Notes: generated by a model not told the origin, from the sequence alone. Counted from the stretch's first letter, positions 37,101-49,965 are shown. The stretch is DNA of 64,000 nucleotides from Macrotrachela quadricornifera (GCA_022393335.1 JAJEKB010000361.1:109293-173292), one strand, 5' to 3'. Translations and numbers: made by a program.

Positions 37101-40100
37101 CTATATTAGATATTTATGGTATGTAACTAAAGATAATTTTGTAATTATGTACAAATAATTACTTTTTCGTCGTTTGATTTGACAAGAGATTCAATACGTC
37201 GTTTTAAACGTTCGATGTCATTCTCTAACAAATAGATAATACAAGAAAATTATAAATAACTTGTCTGTCAATGACATGTTAAGTAAAAGAATATGGATAA
37301 ATGTGAATATATGAGAAAAAAAAGAAAACAAAACGAAAATAAACTACACAGAAGGCAGAAGAAATACAAAAAAAAGTGTTGATCGTTTGAACTCGTCCAT
37401 ATATATATATATATGTGTGAATATAGAATGACCTCGACGATCATCAGCTGACACATGTACAACGTTATTTTATGCTTTTTTTTTTCTTTTTCTGTTTCGT
37501 ACTTACCACGTCGAGTAGAGTGTTGAGATGAGTATCGTGGTGGAAGTGCACTAGTGGCAACATGTGGATAGACAAAGACCCATGGTTCAGCACCGATCTC
37601 GGACGTAGCATACGAAGACATTCAAGTTTTAGATAATATTCTCTAGTCAGGAACTCGACCAAGCAAAAGATAATTGTTTGATGGATTGGACGATCTTATA
37701 CATAGACATGATAGAAATACGGATAAAGAGGAAGAGAGAAGTAGAAGAAGAAGAAAAAAAGAAGAAAAATATCTCAGAAAATAGTAATAGAACGAGTAGA
37801 ACATCATCATCATCATTATAAACATAATGTATCCTCTCTCGTTCGTTATTCTCCCATAAGGAACATTTGACCTTGCCTTGAAGAGATTGATCAAATAGAA
37901 GCTAAATTGTATACATGCCTCCCACACATAGACTAAAGACTTATTACATCATAAGACATTTCTTACCAGCTGCTGACAATGGTGTAGCACGTCCATTGAG
38001 AGCTGATGTTGACCGAGATCCAATCCAATCATTATTTCCATTTGCAAGACGACTTTTATATGCTTCATTTTCTTCCTTAAAAAAAAAGTAATATTTTAAA
38101 AATTATTTCTAATTTTATTTAAAAAAAAAATCAATTATACTTGAAGTCTTCGAACTTTATCTTCAAGTTCATAACGTTCTTTTTCTAGTGTATCAAGACG
38201 AATTTTAAAATGATTTATTTCATTTAAAAATTGTGATGAATCAAGTATGGTTTGTGATTGATCCTACAAAAAAATGTAATAGAAGTTTTTTTTCTTTTTG
38301 TATACAAGATTTTTTATTACATATCATTAATCTTCCATTAAAACAGAATTAGACTAAACTAACCTTTACTTTTTTTGATGTTAGTATTTCGCTTGTATTT
38401 TGTCGTGTATGGATAGATTTGGTATTATTACCATTGCTACTATTACCATTACTAAGACTCCCACATGCTAATGTTTTGACTACGATACTCATTTCGAACA
38501 AAATGAACGAATGTGACTGATGAATCAAATACTGACCATGGTAAAGGTATGAAAAGTATAGGCGTACATAAGCTAAGCGTCAACCTGCTCTCTTTTCCTT
38601 TCTCCTTCTCTTTTTTTCTTCTTTCTCTAGTAGTATTTTCGTATTTTTCTTTGCCTTTCTCTTTCTTTCTCACTTCAATGCTTGGCTGTTCTCTGTTTAC
38701 GAGTGTTCTGTTTTCGACGATGATGATGACGACGACGACTACTACTACTCCTTTTACTACATTCACTATACATATTTCCTTCAGCATCTGCTATTGCGTT
38801 GAGCGTCTATGGATATATACGATAATATAAGCAAGCACACGCCTGTTTGATTGTTCTTTTTTCTTCTACTTTGTCTACATGTGTATATATTGTGCATCTT
38901 ATGCATTGACTGACCGAACTAACATTACTACTATGATCGAGTCCATCTAATGAGATGTATATGTAGTACATACGCGATGTATAAAATTTGGTTGTTGATG
39001 AATACGAGAATGATAAAAATTAGTTGTATTCGATGTTGGATTACGACATTTTAATTTTGTTTTACGTTGTAATTGTTCATATTCATGAATAGTTTCACGT
39101 TGAAATTCTAATTTTTCAGTTAAAATTTGAATTTGTAAATTTAATGAACTACGTTCATTTTCTAATCGATGTAATTTTTCTGTTAAACGATCTGAATCCT
39201 AAATAAATAAAAAATTTCTTATCTAACATCTGGATCAATAAATTAATAAAAATATATATTTATTTTTTTTATCTATTCAATATATCTCTTTCTCAGTTGG
39301 TGGTTAATGAATATATTAGACACAAAATGTTTTTTTTTCAACCAAAAGATCTTTAATTAAATGTTTTTCTTCTCTTTTTTTTTTAGTAATAATTAATAAT
39401 TTATTTCTAATAGATGTTTTCTTTTAGTATCGTAAATATCTATATAGTTTATAAATAGAAAAACTAACTGTTCTTACCCAAAATGATTCCATTGGAAAAT
39501 GTTGATGTTTATCATCTCGTAACATCTCATCTATCTTCTATGATATCGAAGAAAGTCAATGATCACGATTATTCTCATTTTCTTTTTTTTTTTTCTTATT
39601 GCACATATGTTTTATAGCTTTCTGAACAATCAGTCAGGCCAATGGACAAAATGTATATATATATATATATATATCTAGATATAAGAGAAAGTATGTAGAT
39701 GCATATGTAAGAAAAGGAAAAGGGCTAAAAAAAGGCCGATAACAGACAGTGATACGTCAAAGATATGTCGAATAAAGAATGGTATAGAAGTCGATGCAAT
39801 ATATATATATATATAAATAAATATTATTCTGATGAAAATTAACCTCAGCACATGTCAAAGTCATTTGTATAAGACAAGATATAAAACAATAGTTTAAAGG
39901 AAAAGGAAACAAAGTAAAACAATTATTTTATAAGCACATATTTTCATTAGAATTCATAGAGAAAAATTATTGCCATTGTTTAAATAAAAAAACAATTTCT
40001 TGAAAAAAATGGTATTACAATTGAAGTATATATATATATATATAGACAATATATATATGTTTTTTTTTTGCCAAATTATCTTATCTGATAATGGACAAAA

Positions 40101-40527
40101 ATGATGAATCGGTATTTCTACATCACATCTTCTATGACATTTCAGTCTACTCAAAAATATGATAATGCCTTTCTTGATAAATACAATAATAATAATAATA
40201 ATATTGATTGTTTTTTTTTGGTCTCTTTACAAATAATCAATTATATTTTAATAATAATAGTTGAATAAATGAATCAACAAATGTTATTATTCTTAAGATA
40301 CTCACTGTGCGTTTGGAAATATAAGAATAATCAGCAATATTTAATGATAATTCAGTACGATATCGTTGATTATTTAATGAAGTAGGTGAAAGATGTCCAT
40401 TTGTATTATTATGATTAAATGTTGTAAGATTAACATTAGGCATTGAAGACGTAGGTAATTTGAGTGGATTCCGATTAAAAGCAATATTCGACCATTGTGT
40501 TGTTTCACCCATTTTCATTCTTACCAT
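34160..40527 (-). CDS. PPFIBP: Liprin-beta (PPFIBP family), three SAM domains
   Basis: Exons: 40306-40527, 39478-39537, 38974-39198, 38141-38263, 37967-38075, 37163-37224, 36968-37100, 36819-36913, 36642-36767, 36541-36582, 36404-36479, 36212-36338, 36024-36146, 35160-35310, 34989-35097, 34847-34935, 34550-34798, 34160-34471; 810 aa. N-terminal coiled coil (KIDEMLRDD; LTEKLHRLENERSSLNLQIQ; LEKERYELEDKVRRLQ), a Ser-rich middle, the basic KGLKSIFGR motif, then three SAM domains: FSRWQTEQVVNWLYGIGLGQ, KWLDDIGLPQYKEYFAESKI with ELHHLSIKRAIQVLRLNGF, and HWSNHRVMEWLRSIDLSEYA with PNLRGSGVCGALI. The tail has DDLVCPMNENG. Liprin-betas are scaffolds that pair with liprin-alpha and LAR phosphatases at cell contacts and synapses. 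Two further internal ATG exons point to short isoforms (listed separately). The first exon (Asn/Thr-rich) is the least certain. Confidence 0.93.
35311..36023. other. Long intron of the liprin-beta gene
   Basis: 713 bp, several times the normal intron size here, just before the first SAM exon. It holds a short hairpin (35531-35551, ATAGCCA / TGGCTAT). No coding content seen. Confidence 0.7.
37507..37621 (-). CDS. PPFIBP: Alternative first exon of liprin-beta (isoform C start)
   Basis: From ATG at 37621 it reads MSSYATSEIGAEPWVFVYPH... to STRR and ends CGACGTG with a consensus donor GTAAGT, phase 1. Phase 1 is exactly what the next exon (37163-37224) needs, and it is the same phase as exon 37967-38075. 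No acceptor upstream keeps the frame open (a TAA lies 13 bases before the ATG), so this is not an internal exon but fits a first exon of its own. This would give a short isoform without the first coiled coils. Confidence 0.6.
38364..38492 (-). CDS. PPFIBP: Alternative first exon of liprin-beta (isoform B start)
   Basis: From ATG at 38492: MSIVVKTLACGSLSNGNSSN..., ending LTSKKVK with donor GTTAGT in phase 0, as exon 38141-38263 (DQSQTILDSSQF) needs. The upstream exon 38974-39198 is also phase 0, so both can splice into the same exon. Ser/Asn-rich, no domain. The sequence upstream of the ATG (38500-38960) would hold the promoter; it includes a GAT/GAC/TAC triplet run at 38715-38750. Confidence 0.6.
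38715..38750. repeat. Compound triplet repeat (GAT)n(GAC)n(TAC)n
   Basis: Three adjoining trinucleotide runs, in the region just upstream of the alternative liprin-beta exon. Confidence 0.9.
39654..39674. repeat. (TA)n microsatellite
   Basis: TA run in liprin-beta intron 1; similar shorter ones at about 39800-39814 and 40027-40044. Confidence 0.9.
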
Positions 40528-41678
40528 GATGAAAGATTAGTATTCTTTAATCATTATTTGTCAAAGGCGATTAGAGCAGCCACTGATTATGATGACATCA
40601 TCATTATGATATTGATGTAATGAAGAAAGAAATATATATATGAGTATATAGAATGTATGTTGTAATAAAGGCAATTTGAAATTGATCTATATCGATAAAA
40701 AAAAAAGAAGTATCGAAAAACGGGTGTTATCGTTTGATTTGTGTGCTAGTTATAACGATAGTATATGAGCAACCATCATCATTATAATCATATGAATAAT
40801 ATCATCATACTATAAGAGAAAAAAATAGTTTGAAACTGGTTTTTCTTTTCTGTTCTTCTTTCATTAGCAGTCTATGTTAAAAAGAAAATTTGCGATTAAT
40901 GTTAGATATACTTGATTGAAAGTATAATTTTTTTTTAACGAGCATGACTATATCTGTCTGTATGTCATATAAAAAGAAACCAGACGGCATTCTATTGTAT
41001 CAAATTATACTGACAATTGTCATTGTTCTTTTTCCATCTTCAATGATTCGATATTTGCTTTCATATATATAAATTCTAATATTGTCCATATGAATGATTT
41101 CACATTATCCAAGCATATTTCTTTCATGTATGATTTATATGTTAATTTCTCATCATAGTTATATATTGTAGACAGTATATATATATTGTGCACACATATA
41201 CATATGGAGTTTTAACTGTAATACATCAATAGTTTATTGCATCATACATATAATTCTTGATTTCATAGTTTAGTATAAAAATATGTTCTTACATTCACAA
41301 GCATTTATTTATCTAATACTGATAATGTTGTCTTTCTTTCTTGCAATGTCAGATGCATGGCAGTAGTAACAGACATTTTTATTTCTCTTCTTTCTTTTCT
41401 TCTGCACAATAAAGGAACGAACAAATAGACAAAAAAAAATAGTTAATGTATGCATGTATATATATAATAATGATGTTTTAACAATAAAAAAAAAAGGCAA
41501 GGGTAATAAAAGATGATAATGAAATGGAAAAAATTTGATTCCTATGTTTTAGTTTTACGACATACTCTTGAACAGTCGAAAAAAGAAAGAGATGAATGAT
41601 AAGGATTTTATATAAACGAACATCCGAGATCATAGCCAAAAAGAAAGAGAAAAAAAAAAAAAAAAAAGAAACAAGATT
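40528..41678. other. Promoter side of liprin-beta, 3' flank of LSM12
   Basis: 1.15 kb without a gene. A poly-A/poly-purine tract at 41640-41672 sits just past the LSM12 stop codon on the complementary strand. Confidence 0.5.
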
Positions 41679-43057
41679 TTAAGGTATCGGTGATGCTGTT
41701 GATAATGAATCATTTGTTTTACTTAAATTGCCTGATTTTGTTCGTGTTGTTGAATTTGAATCCATATTTGAACCTATTTTTGATTGATCCGACCAGAATT
41801 TTTCTACCTAAAAAATATACAAACGATTTCATTTTCTAATAATTTGTTTTTTATTTAAATTTACCAATTTAATAATATGTGTTTTTGTATCATTATCACC
41901 TTTAGCTGATGTTTTAGCATTAGATGTATTAGTTGGTTGTGTTGGAGGATCAATCGAAACATTTTCTGCACGATATGGTTCAACAATTCGAACAGTATTA
42001 TTAATAAGAATATCATTATTTGACCAACGAATAACTTGATTCATTCTAACAACAATAAAAAAAAGAAAAATAAAAAGAATTTTTTTTAAATAAATTATTT
42101 TACGTCTTTTTAATATCTCGAAAAAGTGCTTGACCAATTCGACTAGCTCTTAAATTAACAAATGTTGCTTCTTTTTTCTTTTCACTTTCATTTTCCATTT
42201 GACGTTTTTTTAACTACAATAAAAAATATAATAGAATTCTTTTTTTTCTTCATCATTTTGTAGTTGTTTGAAAAGTGTTTAAAAGTATGAATGAGAACCA
42301 AAATTTTGTATTCTAACCGAATTTTTATCTTAGATTTTAATTCTGAATATTGACGAAATCTTCAAAAGAAAATATGTTTCTTTATATTGAACTAAGATCT
42401 AGCATTTCTCTATGTACATCTATAATCATTTCGTTATGGTTTATTTCCCATATACAACATGATTGATTAAGAAAGTTGAATTTTTGAAAAATAAGGATGA
42501 TTGAAACAGTTTATTCGATGAAAAGAAAAACAAAGATTTCGAATTTTTAGTTTTAAATTGTAGTAGTGAAAATAATAAAATCTATCAAAATATTTTCTCA
42601 AATAGTTGCAAGAAGACAAAATGAACATTTCATTAAAAAAAAATCTTTGCAATAATCGATTATATACTTTATTAATATCAATTGGGTAAAGTGGTTCAAG
42701 TACTTCATCATTCGGTTCTTGTATAACAGTCCATTCCCGACAATGAATTAAATTAATAACAGCAATTGATGTTAGACCTGGTTTTGAACCTTTCATATCT
42801 AAAATAGAAATTTTTATATAAGAAAAAAAAAACTAAAGAATCTTTTTTTTTTATTTACGTAATGTAACTAAATTTGAACCATTATCAAATGCTACAACTT
42901 TTCCAATTCGTTGATCGTCAAATATAGTTGTTAACCGTACAATACTATTCACACGTAAATTATTTGATGGTGGTGATGGTGTTGGTATTGGACTTGAATG
43001 ATTACTATTATCTCGTTTGACAATTTGCGTATTCTCATGATGTTCCATTGGACGCAT
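41679..43057 (-). CDS. LSM12: LSM12 homologue
   Basis: Exons 42859-43057, 42668-42798, 42104-42213, 41865-42045 and 41679-41807; 249 aa. After a Pro/Ser-rich N-terminus comes the LSm-like fold (NNLRVNSIVRLTTIFDDQRI, GKVVAFDNGSNLVTL, IAVINLIHCREWTVIQE). The second half is the AD (anticodon-binding-like) domain: RASRIGQALFRDIKKTMNQV, IRWSNNDILINNTVRIVEPY and THIIKLVEKFW, matching the human wording where ...IVV...VVITPPYQVENC and ..VRKIVEKHF occur. LSM12 works with ataxin-2 in translation control and has been reported as an NAADP receptor in mammals. The exon 1/2 junction replaces the Lys-Cys of human by LTLHMKG. The Ser/Thr-rich tail is longer than in human (195 aa). Confidence 0.9.
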
Positions 43058-43351
43058 TTCATGCAAAAAAAACAAAACTAAATAGAAATATTAAAAATTT
43101 CTTACATATATTAATTAGAAAAAAAATGGAAAAAGAAAATTTTGATTAAAATGTATTTTGATTTATCTGATAAACATACATATTTTGACAACATGCAAAA
43201 AAAAAAAAAAAGGAAAAGACAGAGAAAGTGATCTGACCTAAATGACATGTGAGAATGAATGATTAAATATTGTAAACTATTAAAAACAAGACTAGACAAA
43301 AAAAAGAGAAAATGTTTAAAACTGAAATTGTCGGAAAAATGATTTTGTTTT

Positions 43352-46300
43352 TCACTGATTGCTATCTAAGGCAGCAGCTACTTTGTAGCCACGATAAGTC
43401 GGATTTTGATATTTGACAGTTGCTTGTCGATAAAGTGGATTAACATCCTTAGAAAATAAATAAATATTTTAATATAAGAAAAAATTAGATTCTTATTCTA
43501 TTTTTAAATCTTACTGTTTCCCATTTAGCTTTTTCACGTTCTTGTTCAAATTTTGCAAATTCTCGTCGATCATGTAATGTTGCTAACATACGCCATACCA
43601 TTAAACAAAATAAACCAAATGCTAATATACTGGAAACAATAATTATTATTGTTAAACGAACAGATAATATACGTCGGCAAGCTTTTATAAGAAAAAAAAA
43701 TCATATTTTTTCTTTATTATTTAAAAAGAAATAAATAAAAATTTACTTTTTGTTTTTTGAACTCTTAAAACAAGTTGATCATGTTCAGTATGATATGTAT
43801 AAAAAAATCTACATTGATCTTGTTCATCATCAAATTGACATAAACGATGATAACGATCTTCTACAAAATAGAGAATAAAAAAAACAAATATTTAAAATAA
43901 TTAATTTTATTAAATTCTTCTTTTACTTCGAGCATCATCAATAATTTCAAAACGATATGGACATTGATCACATTGTTCTTGTGTTAGTGAACCACTATGA
44001 AATATTTTACAAAGAACACATTCTTTTGTAGCAGCACATCGATGTTCACATGTCTAGTATAATTAAATTAAATCAATACTATATTAATGAATTCATAAAT
44101 AAAATTAGTTAATCGAAAATAGAGATATTCACAGATTGGTATTGTCATACTTTGTCCTGCCTAGATTAGTGGAGTAGATCATTGTATGATAAGTAGGAAT
44201 GTGTCAGTTCCAATAGCGGGAGCTGATACTGGCACACTTGTTGATTCATATAAAAATGATAATACGGAAGAATTATGCATGTTGGTGTAACGACAATATT
44301 AGTTGATTATTACTAATCTGTTCGAATAGCGACTTCGAACAGAATAAGTCTATATTTGTTATCTTATCATTAAATACGCAGTAATACATGATAAAAAAGA
44401 AATAGAATTAATCTAATTCTATTAGTGGCGTACTTAAGAGCTGATTTACGACGCTAATCCTTTCCATTATCTAAAACTGCGTTGGCTAAACTCTGTCATA
44501 AACCTCTCTATTGGATTGAGGGTAGCTATGAAAGGCTTTCCATTCTCTAGTAGAAAATCTGGCCACACTAAGTGTTCCTACTGTCAAGTTCTTAGTCGCG
44601 CCACTGTATTCTAAAATAGATATATGTTCAAGTGGATGTAAATTAGTATCATATGTGTATCTATTCATTGTCAATTGTCACAATCGTTCAGTTGAAAGAT
44701 CCAAAGATATTTAACAGCTCCCTTGAATTCAAAAACAAACTGAAACTGGTGACCAGCTCTCTACAATTCATGAGCTTGAGTGGTCATACCACTAATCCTA
44801 GAACGTTGTCTTTTAAAGATGTATTACTATAAGAATGGTTAACAGTTTAGTAAACAATATATGAATGTGTGTTACCAAAAGATGAGAGAAATAAATGGTA
44901 TGGTATGGTATAATAAACTTAGATTCATGAGCTTTACTATAGATCTTCATTAAAAAAAAATATTCAATAAAGAGATACATAACGTATTTCCTACTGATAC
45001 TATTAATACAATAAATCTTAATTTATCTAATTGAAAATTTGACTTTTTGTCAATGAAGCTTCAATCAACACTAAAAACTTTTCTCTTTACATTAGTTACT
45101 ATTGCACGACTCGAGAGAATATATCAAGCATATTCTGAAAGAAATAAAGATCGTTTTGTTTTTGAAACATAGATGACTGATATACGTTCGATAGAAAACA
45201 TCTGATTAAATCCAACTTAAGAAAGTATAACAAACTGAACCCAGTTTTACCCAATTATTTCATGAAATTCTCTCAGTATTCCTGGTTAAAAATTCATATC
45301 GCTACTAGTTTTATCTATGAATTAACTTACAGGACAATCTTCACATGTTGGTCCAAGATATCCTGAATCTTTATTACATTTACATCGACCACATTCACAT
45401 ACACCTTGATTATTGCAAATAGTCTAAATAAAAAAATTTTAACAAAAAAAAATAAAATAATCAAAATGCTTTTGTTATTTACGTTATTGACGAGACAACT
45501 ATCATTTTTTGTTGTGCATGAACAATCATCTCCTGCCCAATTTTCTCGACATTTACATCGTTTATTACAACCACATATACCATGATCTACTCCTAAATAA
45601 ATAAATAAATATATATCTATATTAATTAAAATAATATTTTATTTTTTTTTAAATACCTGAACAAACAAGATCATTTTTTCTTGGACATGAAAAATCATCA
45701 CATTCACAATAATCGCCATAAATTCGTTGATTTGGCTAAAGAAATAAATTGAAATTTTGAATTATTTATTCTTTCATATCATACTTCAATTGTTGTTGTT
45801 TCACATTTACATCTTCCACAAACACATTGTCCTCGTCCAGAACAAATATCCGATGATCCTGGCCTAATAAAATCAATAAAAAATTAATTTTTCAAAAAAA
45901 GAAAACGAACGAAAAATGAAAAATGATCATGTTTTTTTTACTTTTTACATTGTTGAATTTTTGATTCAACTGTTGGTGATGTTGTATCACATTCACATTC
46001 ACGTCCATAAAAACCTTTTGCACATGTACAAACTCCACATTCATATGTACCATGATTTGAACATTGTGGACTATTTATTTGTCGTGGAACTTTTGAACAT
46101 GAACATGAACAATTTGTTTGAACAGTTATACGCATTTTATCATTTAAACCATGAGTATATATTGAAAATGTTGTTGGTGCACCATTATTTATACATTTTG
46201 TTGCAAGAATTTCAACTTCAAAATTAAGCTTTAAATAATAAAAAAAAAATAAAACAATTGAAAAATAATGAACAATTCTTTATCGATACTTACAACACCA

Positions 46301-48308
46301 CCAACATTAACAGTACATTCAGGTTTATCTCGTTTATTTCTAAATAGAAAAGAACAGGAAGATCATTATTTATTTTTGATAAATTCTAAAACAAAAAAAT
46401 TATTTTTACTCTTGACAATCAGGTGTAAATTTAACTGTTAAACCATCAGGTAAATCATTCGAAACCATCATCATAACAGATGATGAAATTTTCTAAATAT
46501 TCAAAAACAAAAAAAAAAAGATTATTTAACTATTTAATAAATAAATATACTTTATAATTTTGACTAATTAAATTAACAATATTGCTTGAATCTTGTTTTA
46601 ATTCTCCAACAACAGCTCCATCAATTAATTCTGTAAGTGTTTGATAAAGTGTTAATTGTGATTGTGTTACAGCAAATATAATATTCACATTTTTTTCACT
46701 TAATTTCGCACTTATTTGTCCAATAGATGGATAATCCTAAAAATACATATTTGTTTTTTTCTTTCATTATTTAAAAATCAATTAAATTAATTCGTTTTTA
46801 TTTTTACTTGTTTATTACTATGTGTATATTCATTATTAACCATATGACATTCACCATCATTGGGTTCGATAATACCTGCTAACTAAAAAAACGATATAAA
46901 AGATTTATTTTTTGTTAATAATAAATAATTTAATACATACTCGTCCATCACCTGCATAATGAAAACCTGCATCAGTTGAAAAAACAATTAATTTTCGAGA
47001 ATCATTTCTCCAACCAATAACATCCTTTTAAATAAAAATTTTATTTTATTAGAATTTTTTTTTTAAATAAAAATTTTAATTAATATACATCACAAACAAT
47101 AGCTTGCATAATAGCATCAAGTCCACCTTCAGGTGCATCAATATTTCCAGAAACTGGTGCTTCTCGTACTTGATACTAAACAAAAATATTTTTGTTGTTT
47201 CTTTTTTTGTTTCAAAAACAAAAATTTTAAACCTCAAATTCAGTAACATTATCTGATAAACTCATATGATGTTTAAATCCATATGCTTTAACACATGGTC
47301 CATTATAACTAGTTGGACATGGACGTTCAACTCTAAAATAAATTAAAAGAATAATTAATTAAATAATAATATAATTTCTTTTCGTTTTTTTTACGTATTT
47401 GGTGCTGGTTGTACAAATGGTGGAACATTTTTATCAACAAATGAACCAAAACCAAGACGAAAATTTTTTGTTATTGATTGCATATTAGTTGCTAATATAC
47501 GACCTAAATGACTTAATTTTTCTTTATCATCAAGCATTGAATGTGATAAATCCATAAGAAAATATAGATCAACTGGATAATCTTCAGCTTGACGAAAACG
47601 TATTGGAATTTTTTCTGAGTCATCTAAACAAAAATAAGATAAATTCGTTTTTTTTTCTAAATTTAGTTTTTTGTTTTTACTTATTCGTAATATAACATGA
47701 ACGGCTTGTGGTGATAATTGAACAGCTTGTAACGTATTATTAATTGCATTTGAAAGAGAATCATTTTGTAAAACATAATGATAGCTTTTAAATGATATCA
47801 AATGTTCTGGACAGGCTAATTGTAAACTATCAATTGTATCACAATGAAAAAATGAACCATTACGCGTTGAAATATCAGTTGAATTCTATATAATAGTAAA
47901 TTTTCAATAATATTTTTTTCTCAAATTATTTATTGATATTCTTCTAGAAGATATTCCATCATAAAGTATAGGGACATTAATATTGAGTATTCAACCTTCT
48001 AATATGATAGTATCTAATAGTGAAAAATACCTCGTTGTATAATGACTATACATTTATGATGGAACACCTACTATAGAAATATCTATTTATTTTTTACCTG
48101 AGTACACCAAGCACATTGATTTGATAATGATAAACATGATGAACACGTTTCTTTTGAATTACATTGTTCTATAAATGAAAAGAAGTTTTTTTTTTTCTAA
48201 ATATTTACTTATTTAAAAGAGATATTTTCATTTACCTAAACCAGTATTTGTATGAATTAGAAATAAAAGAAATAATATTAATTTAGTTAAAAGAGATTTT
48301 ATTAGCAT
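43352..48308 (-). CDS. ITGB: Integrin beta subunit
   Basis: Twenty exons: 48242-48308, 48098-48168, 47681-47885, 47395-47623, 47233-47332, 47089-47175, 46941-47024, 46808-46882, 46551-46736, 46410-46492, 46294-46339, 45942-46228, 45785-45863, 45657-45735, 45483-45592, 45331-45423, 43927-44053, 43747-43860, 43515-43681, 43352-43447; 794 aa (human beta-1: 798). Signal peptide, PSI domain ([14 protein letters not shown]), I-like domain with MIDAS DLSHSM, cysteine-rich I-EGF repeats ([39 protein letters not shown]-like modules), TM segment ([20 protein letters not shown]) and tail [36 protein letters not shown]. Both NPxY motifs and the talin/kindlin-binding tail are intact. It pairs with an alpha subunit as an extracellular-matrix receptor. 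Exon 1 must use the donor GTTAGG at 48241; the GTAAAT four bases further would add a stop. Confidence 0.95.
44054..45330. other. Oversized integrin intron with a probable insertion
   Basis: 1277 bp, more than ten times the other introns of this gene. The middle part (about 44150-44810) is distinctly less AT-rich and holds a frame at 44486-44674 (minus) that reads like ordinary protein but has no partner exons. Likely an inserted element or its remains; family not recognised. Confidence 0.55.
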
Positions 48309-49034
48309 TATTTAATGAAGAAGTAGGAAACAAAAAAAGAACAGGACACGGAATTGAAATGTATCTATGTGGTGATGAGAGAGGAACAATAAAAAAAAAG
48401 ATATAGATAGATGGATGGAATGAATGAAGGACCGATCATAGTAATATAATCAACGAATCGAGAGAAACTACATAGATGTCGTTATTGAATAGATCAATCT
48501 ATTTTATAGAATATGTTTTTGTTGAATTATTAAGTTATAAAAAACTCATTCTTGTTTTGTTCTTCATTAGGAAAAAATACAAATTATATTTTAAATTTCG
48601 ATCTTTATAAGAAATTTAAATATATATTCATTCAATTATCTAAATCTAATATTAAATATAGAAAGCAAAACTGTTTTGTTTTCATCGTAAGCTGTTGTCA
48701 TCTTTGATCGAATTCTACATATATGTGATTATTTACTTAAAGATTATCAATAAAATTCTACCATAAATAATTCTTAGAACGATAAAATTAAAAAAATTTA
48801 TATAAAATATAATTATTTATTCTTATTATCTACATATATAATTTATTAATTTATTACAAATGAAAAAATTCTTTTTTTTTTTATTTGTTACCTTGAATCT
48901 TTTTTTGTAGTAAACATATTTTTCTTTGCGTTCTTTGTATCTTAGTAAATATGAAAGGAAAAAAAACGCTTGTTCGTTCTTTCATAAATGCTTGTTTCTG
49001 TTTCATTTCATAAGTTACATATAAAAAACCCCAT
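48309..49034. promoter_or_regulatory. Divergent promoter region, integrin beta / B-box gene
   Basis: 726 bp between two start codons that face away from each other. Very AT-rich; no defined element recognised. Confidence 0.4.
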
Positions 49035-49965
49035 ATGTCGTCATCATCGTCTGTACCATGTGTTGCTGAAAAATGTGAGCTTACCTCTCTTGCTTTATGT
49101 CAATGTTGTAATCAATATTTATGTATTGATCATTTAAATGAACATGCTAATCAACGTAATGAAAAACTTCTTCCATTTATTGATAAAATCAATGTTTTAT
49201 TAAATCGTTTTAATAATTTTTATGATGGAGAACAATCTGGTCTTAAACAATTAGATGAATGGAAACAAGATGCATATAAAATAATTGATACTTTTTATGA
49301 AACTAAACGTCGAGAATTTATTGATGATACAACTAATCAACAACGTGAAAAACTTAATGATATGCATAATAAATTAAAAGAATTGATTAGAAAAAAAGGT
49401 GGTACACAACAAGATTTTGATACATTTTCAGATAATATGCAAACAATTGAACAACATCTTGATAAAATTCAACAAATTCAAATTATTTTACCTGCATTAA
49501 CAATTGATAATAATTGTATTCTTCGACCATTATCACAACAAAATAATTCAAATGAAAATTCTATAAATAATTCAAATAAAACTCCTGAACAAAGAGATAA
49601 ATCATCTGAAAAATCTCAAGATAAAAAAAAATCAACAGAAAAATCTTCAAGAAAAAAGAAAAAATCATCTCGATATTCAGATGATTCATCGGATAGATCT
49701 TCACGTCATAGAAGTAGATCACCACGTAATCATAGTGATCGTTCAAGAAAACGTAAATTATTTAATCAATTAAAGATTTTAACATATATTTTATTTAGGA
49801 TATGATAAATCACCAGATTCAAATTCATCCCAATCATCTAATAATAAAAAAGCAAATTGTGATAATTGTCGTGATTGTCGATTTTATCAAGATCGTTTTG
49901 GTCCTGGTTTTATAGATTCATTTGGTCCATGTTCATGTGAATGTCATAAATGGGCATATACTTAA
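49035..49965 (+). CDS. B-box-like zinc finger / coiled-coil / RS-rich protein
   Basis: Exons 49035-49752 and 49799-49965 give 294 aa. Residues 7-40 form a B-box-like Cys/His cluster (CVAEKCELTSLALCQCC, YLCIDHLNEH). Residues 45-165 are a predicted coiled coil rich in Lys, Glu and Gln. Residues 180-245 are a charged Ser/Lys/Arg tract (KSSEKSQDKKKSTEKSSRKK; RSSRHRSRSPRNHSDRSRKR), like the RS domain of splicing factors. Exon 2 adds a compact Cys cluster: CDNCRDCRFY, FGPCSCECHKW. The mix B-box + coiled coil + RS + C-terminal Cys cluster is not a family I know by name; nuclear RNA-linked function is an inference from the RS tract. The gene lies tail-to-tail with DUSP12, 282 bp apart. Confidence 0.75.

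Noticed and set aside
37643..37927. 94-codon minus-strand frame in a liprin-beta intron
   Set aside because: Made of simple-sequence Ser/Leu/Phe/Met runs. It does not fit the phase of the flanking exons, unlike the 37507-37621 exon.
38452..38830. Frames on both strands around the triplet repeat
   Set aside because: Their length comes from GAT/GAC/TAC and TTC-rich tracts; the supported exon 38364-38492 uses a different frame.
45916..46227. 103-codon plus-strand frame in the integrin gene
   Set aside because: Antisense shadow of the Cys-rich EGF exon 45942-46228.
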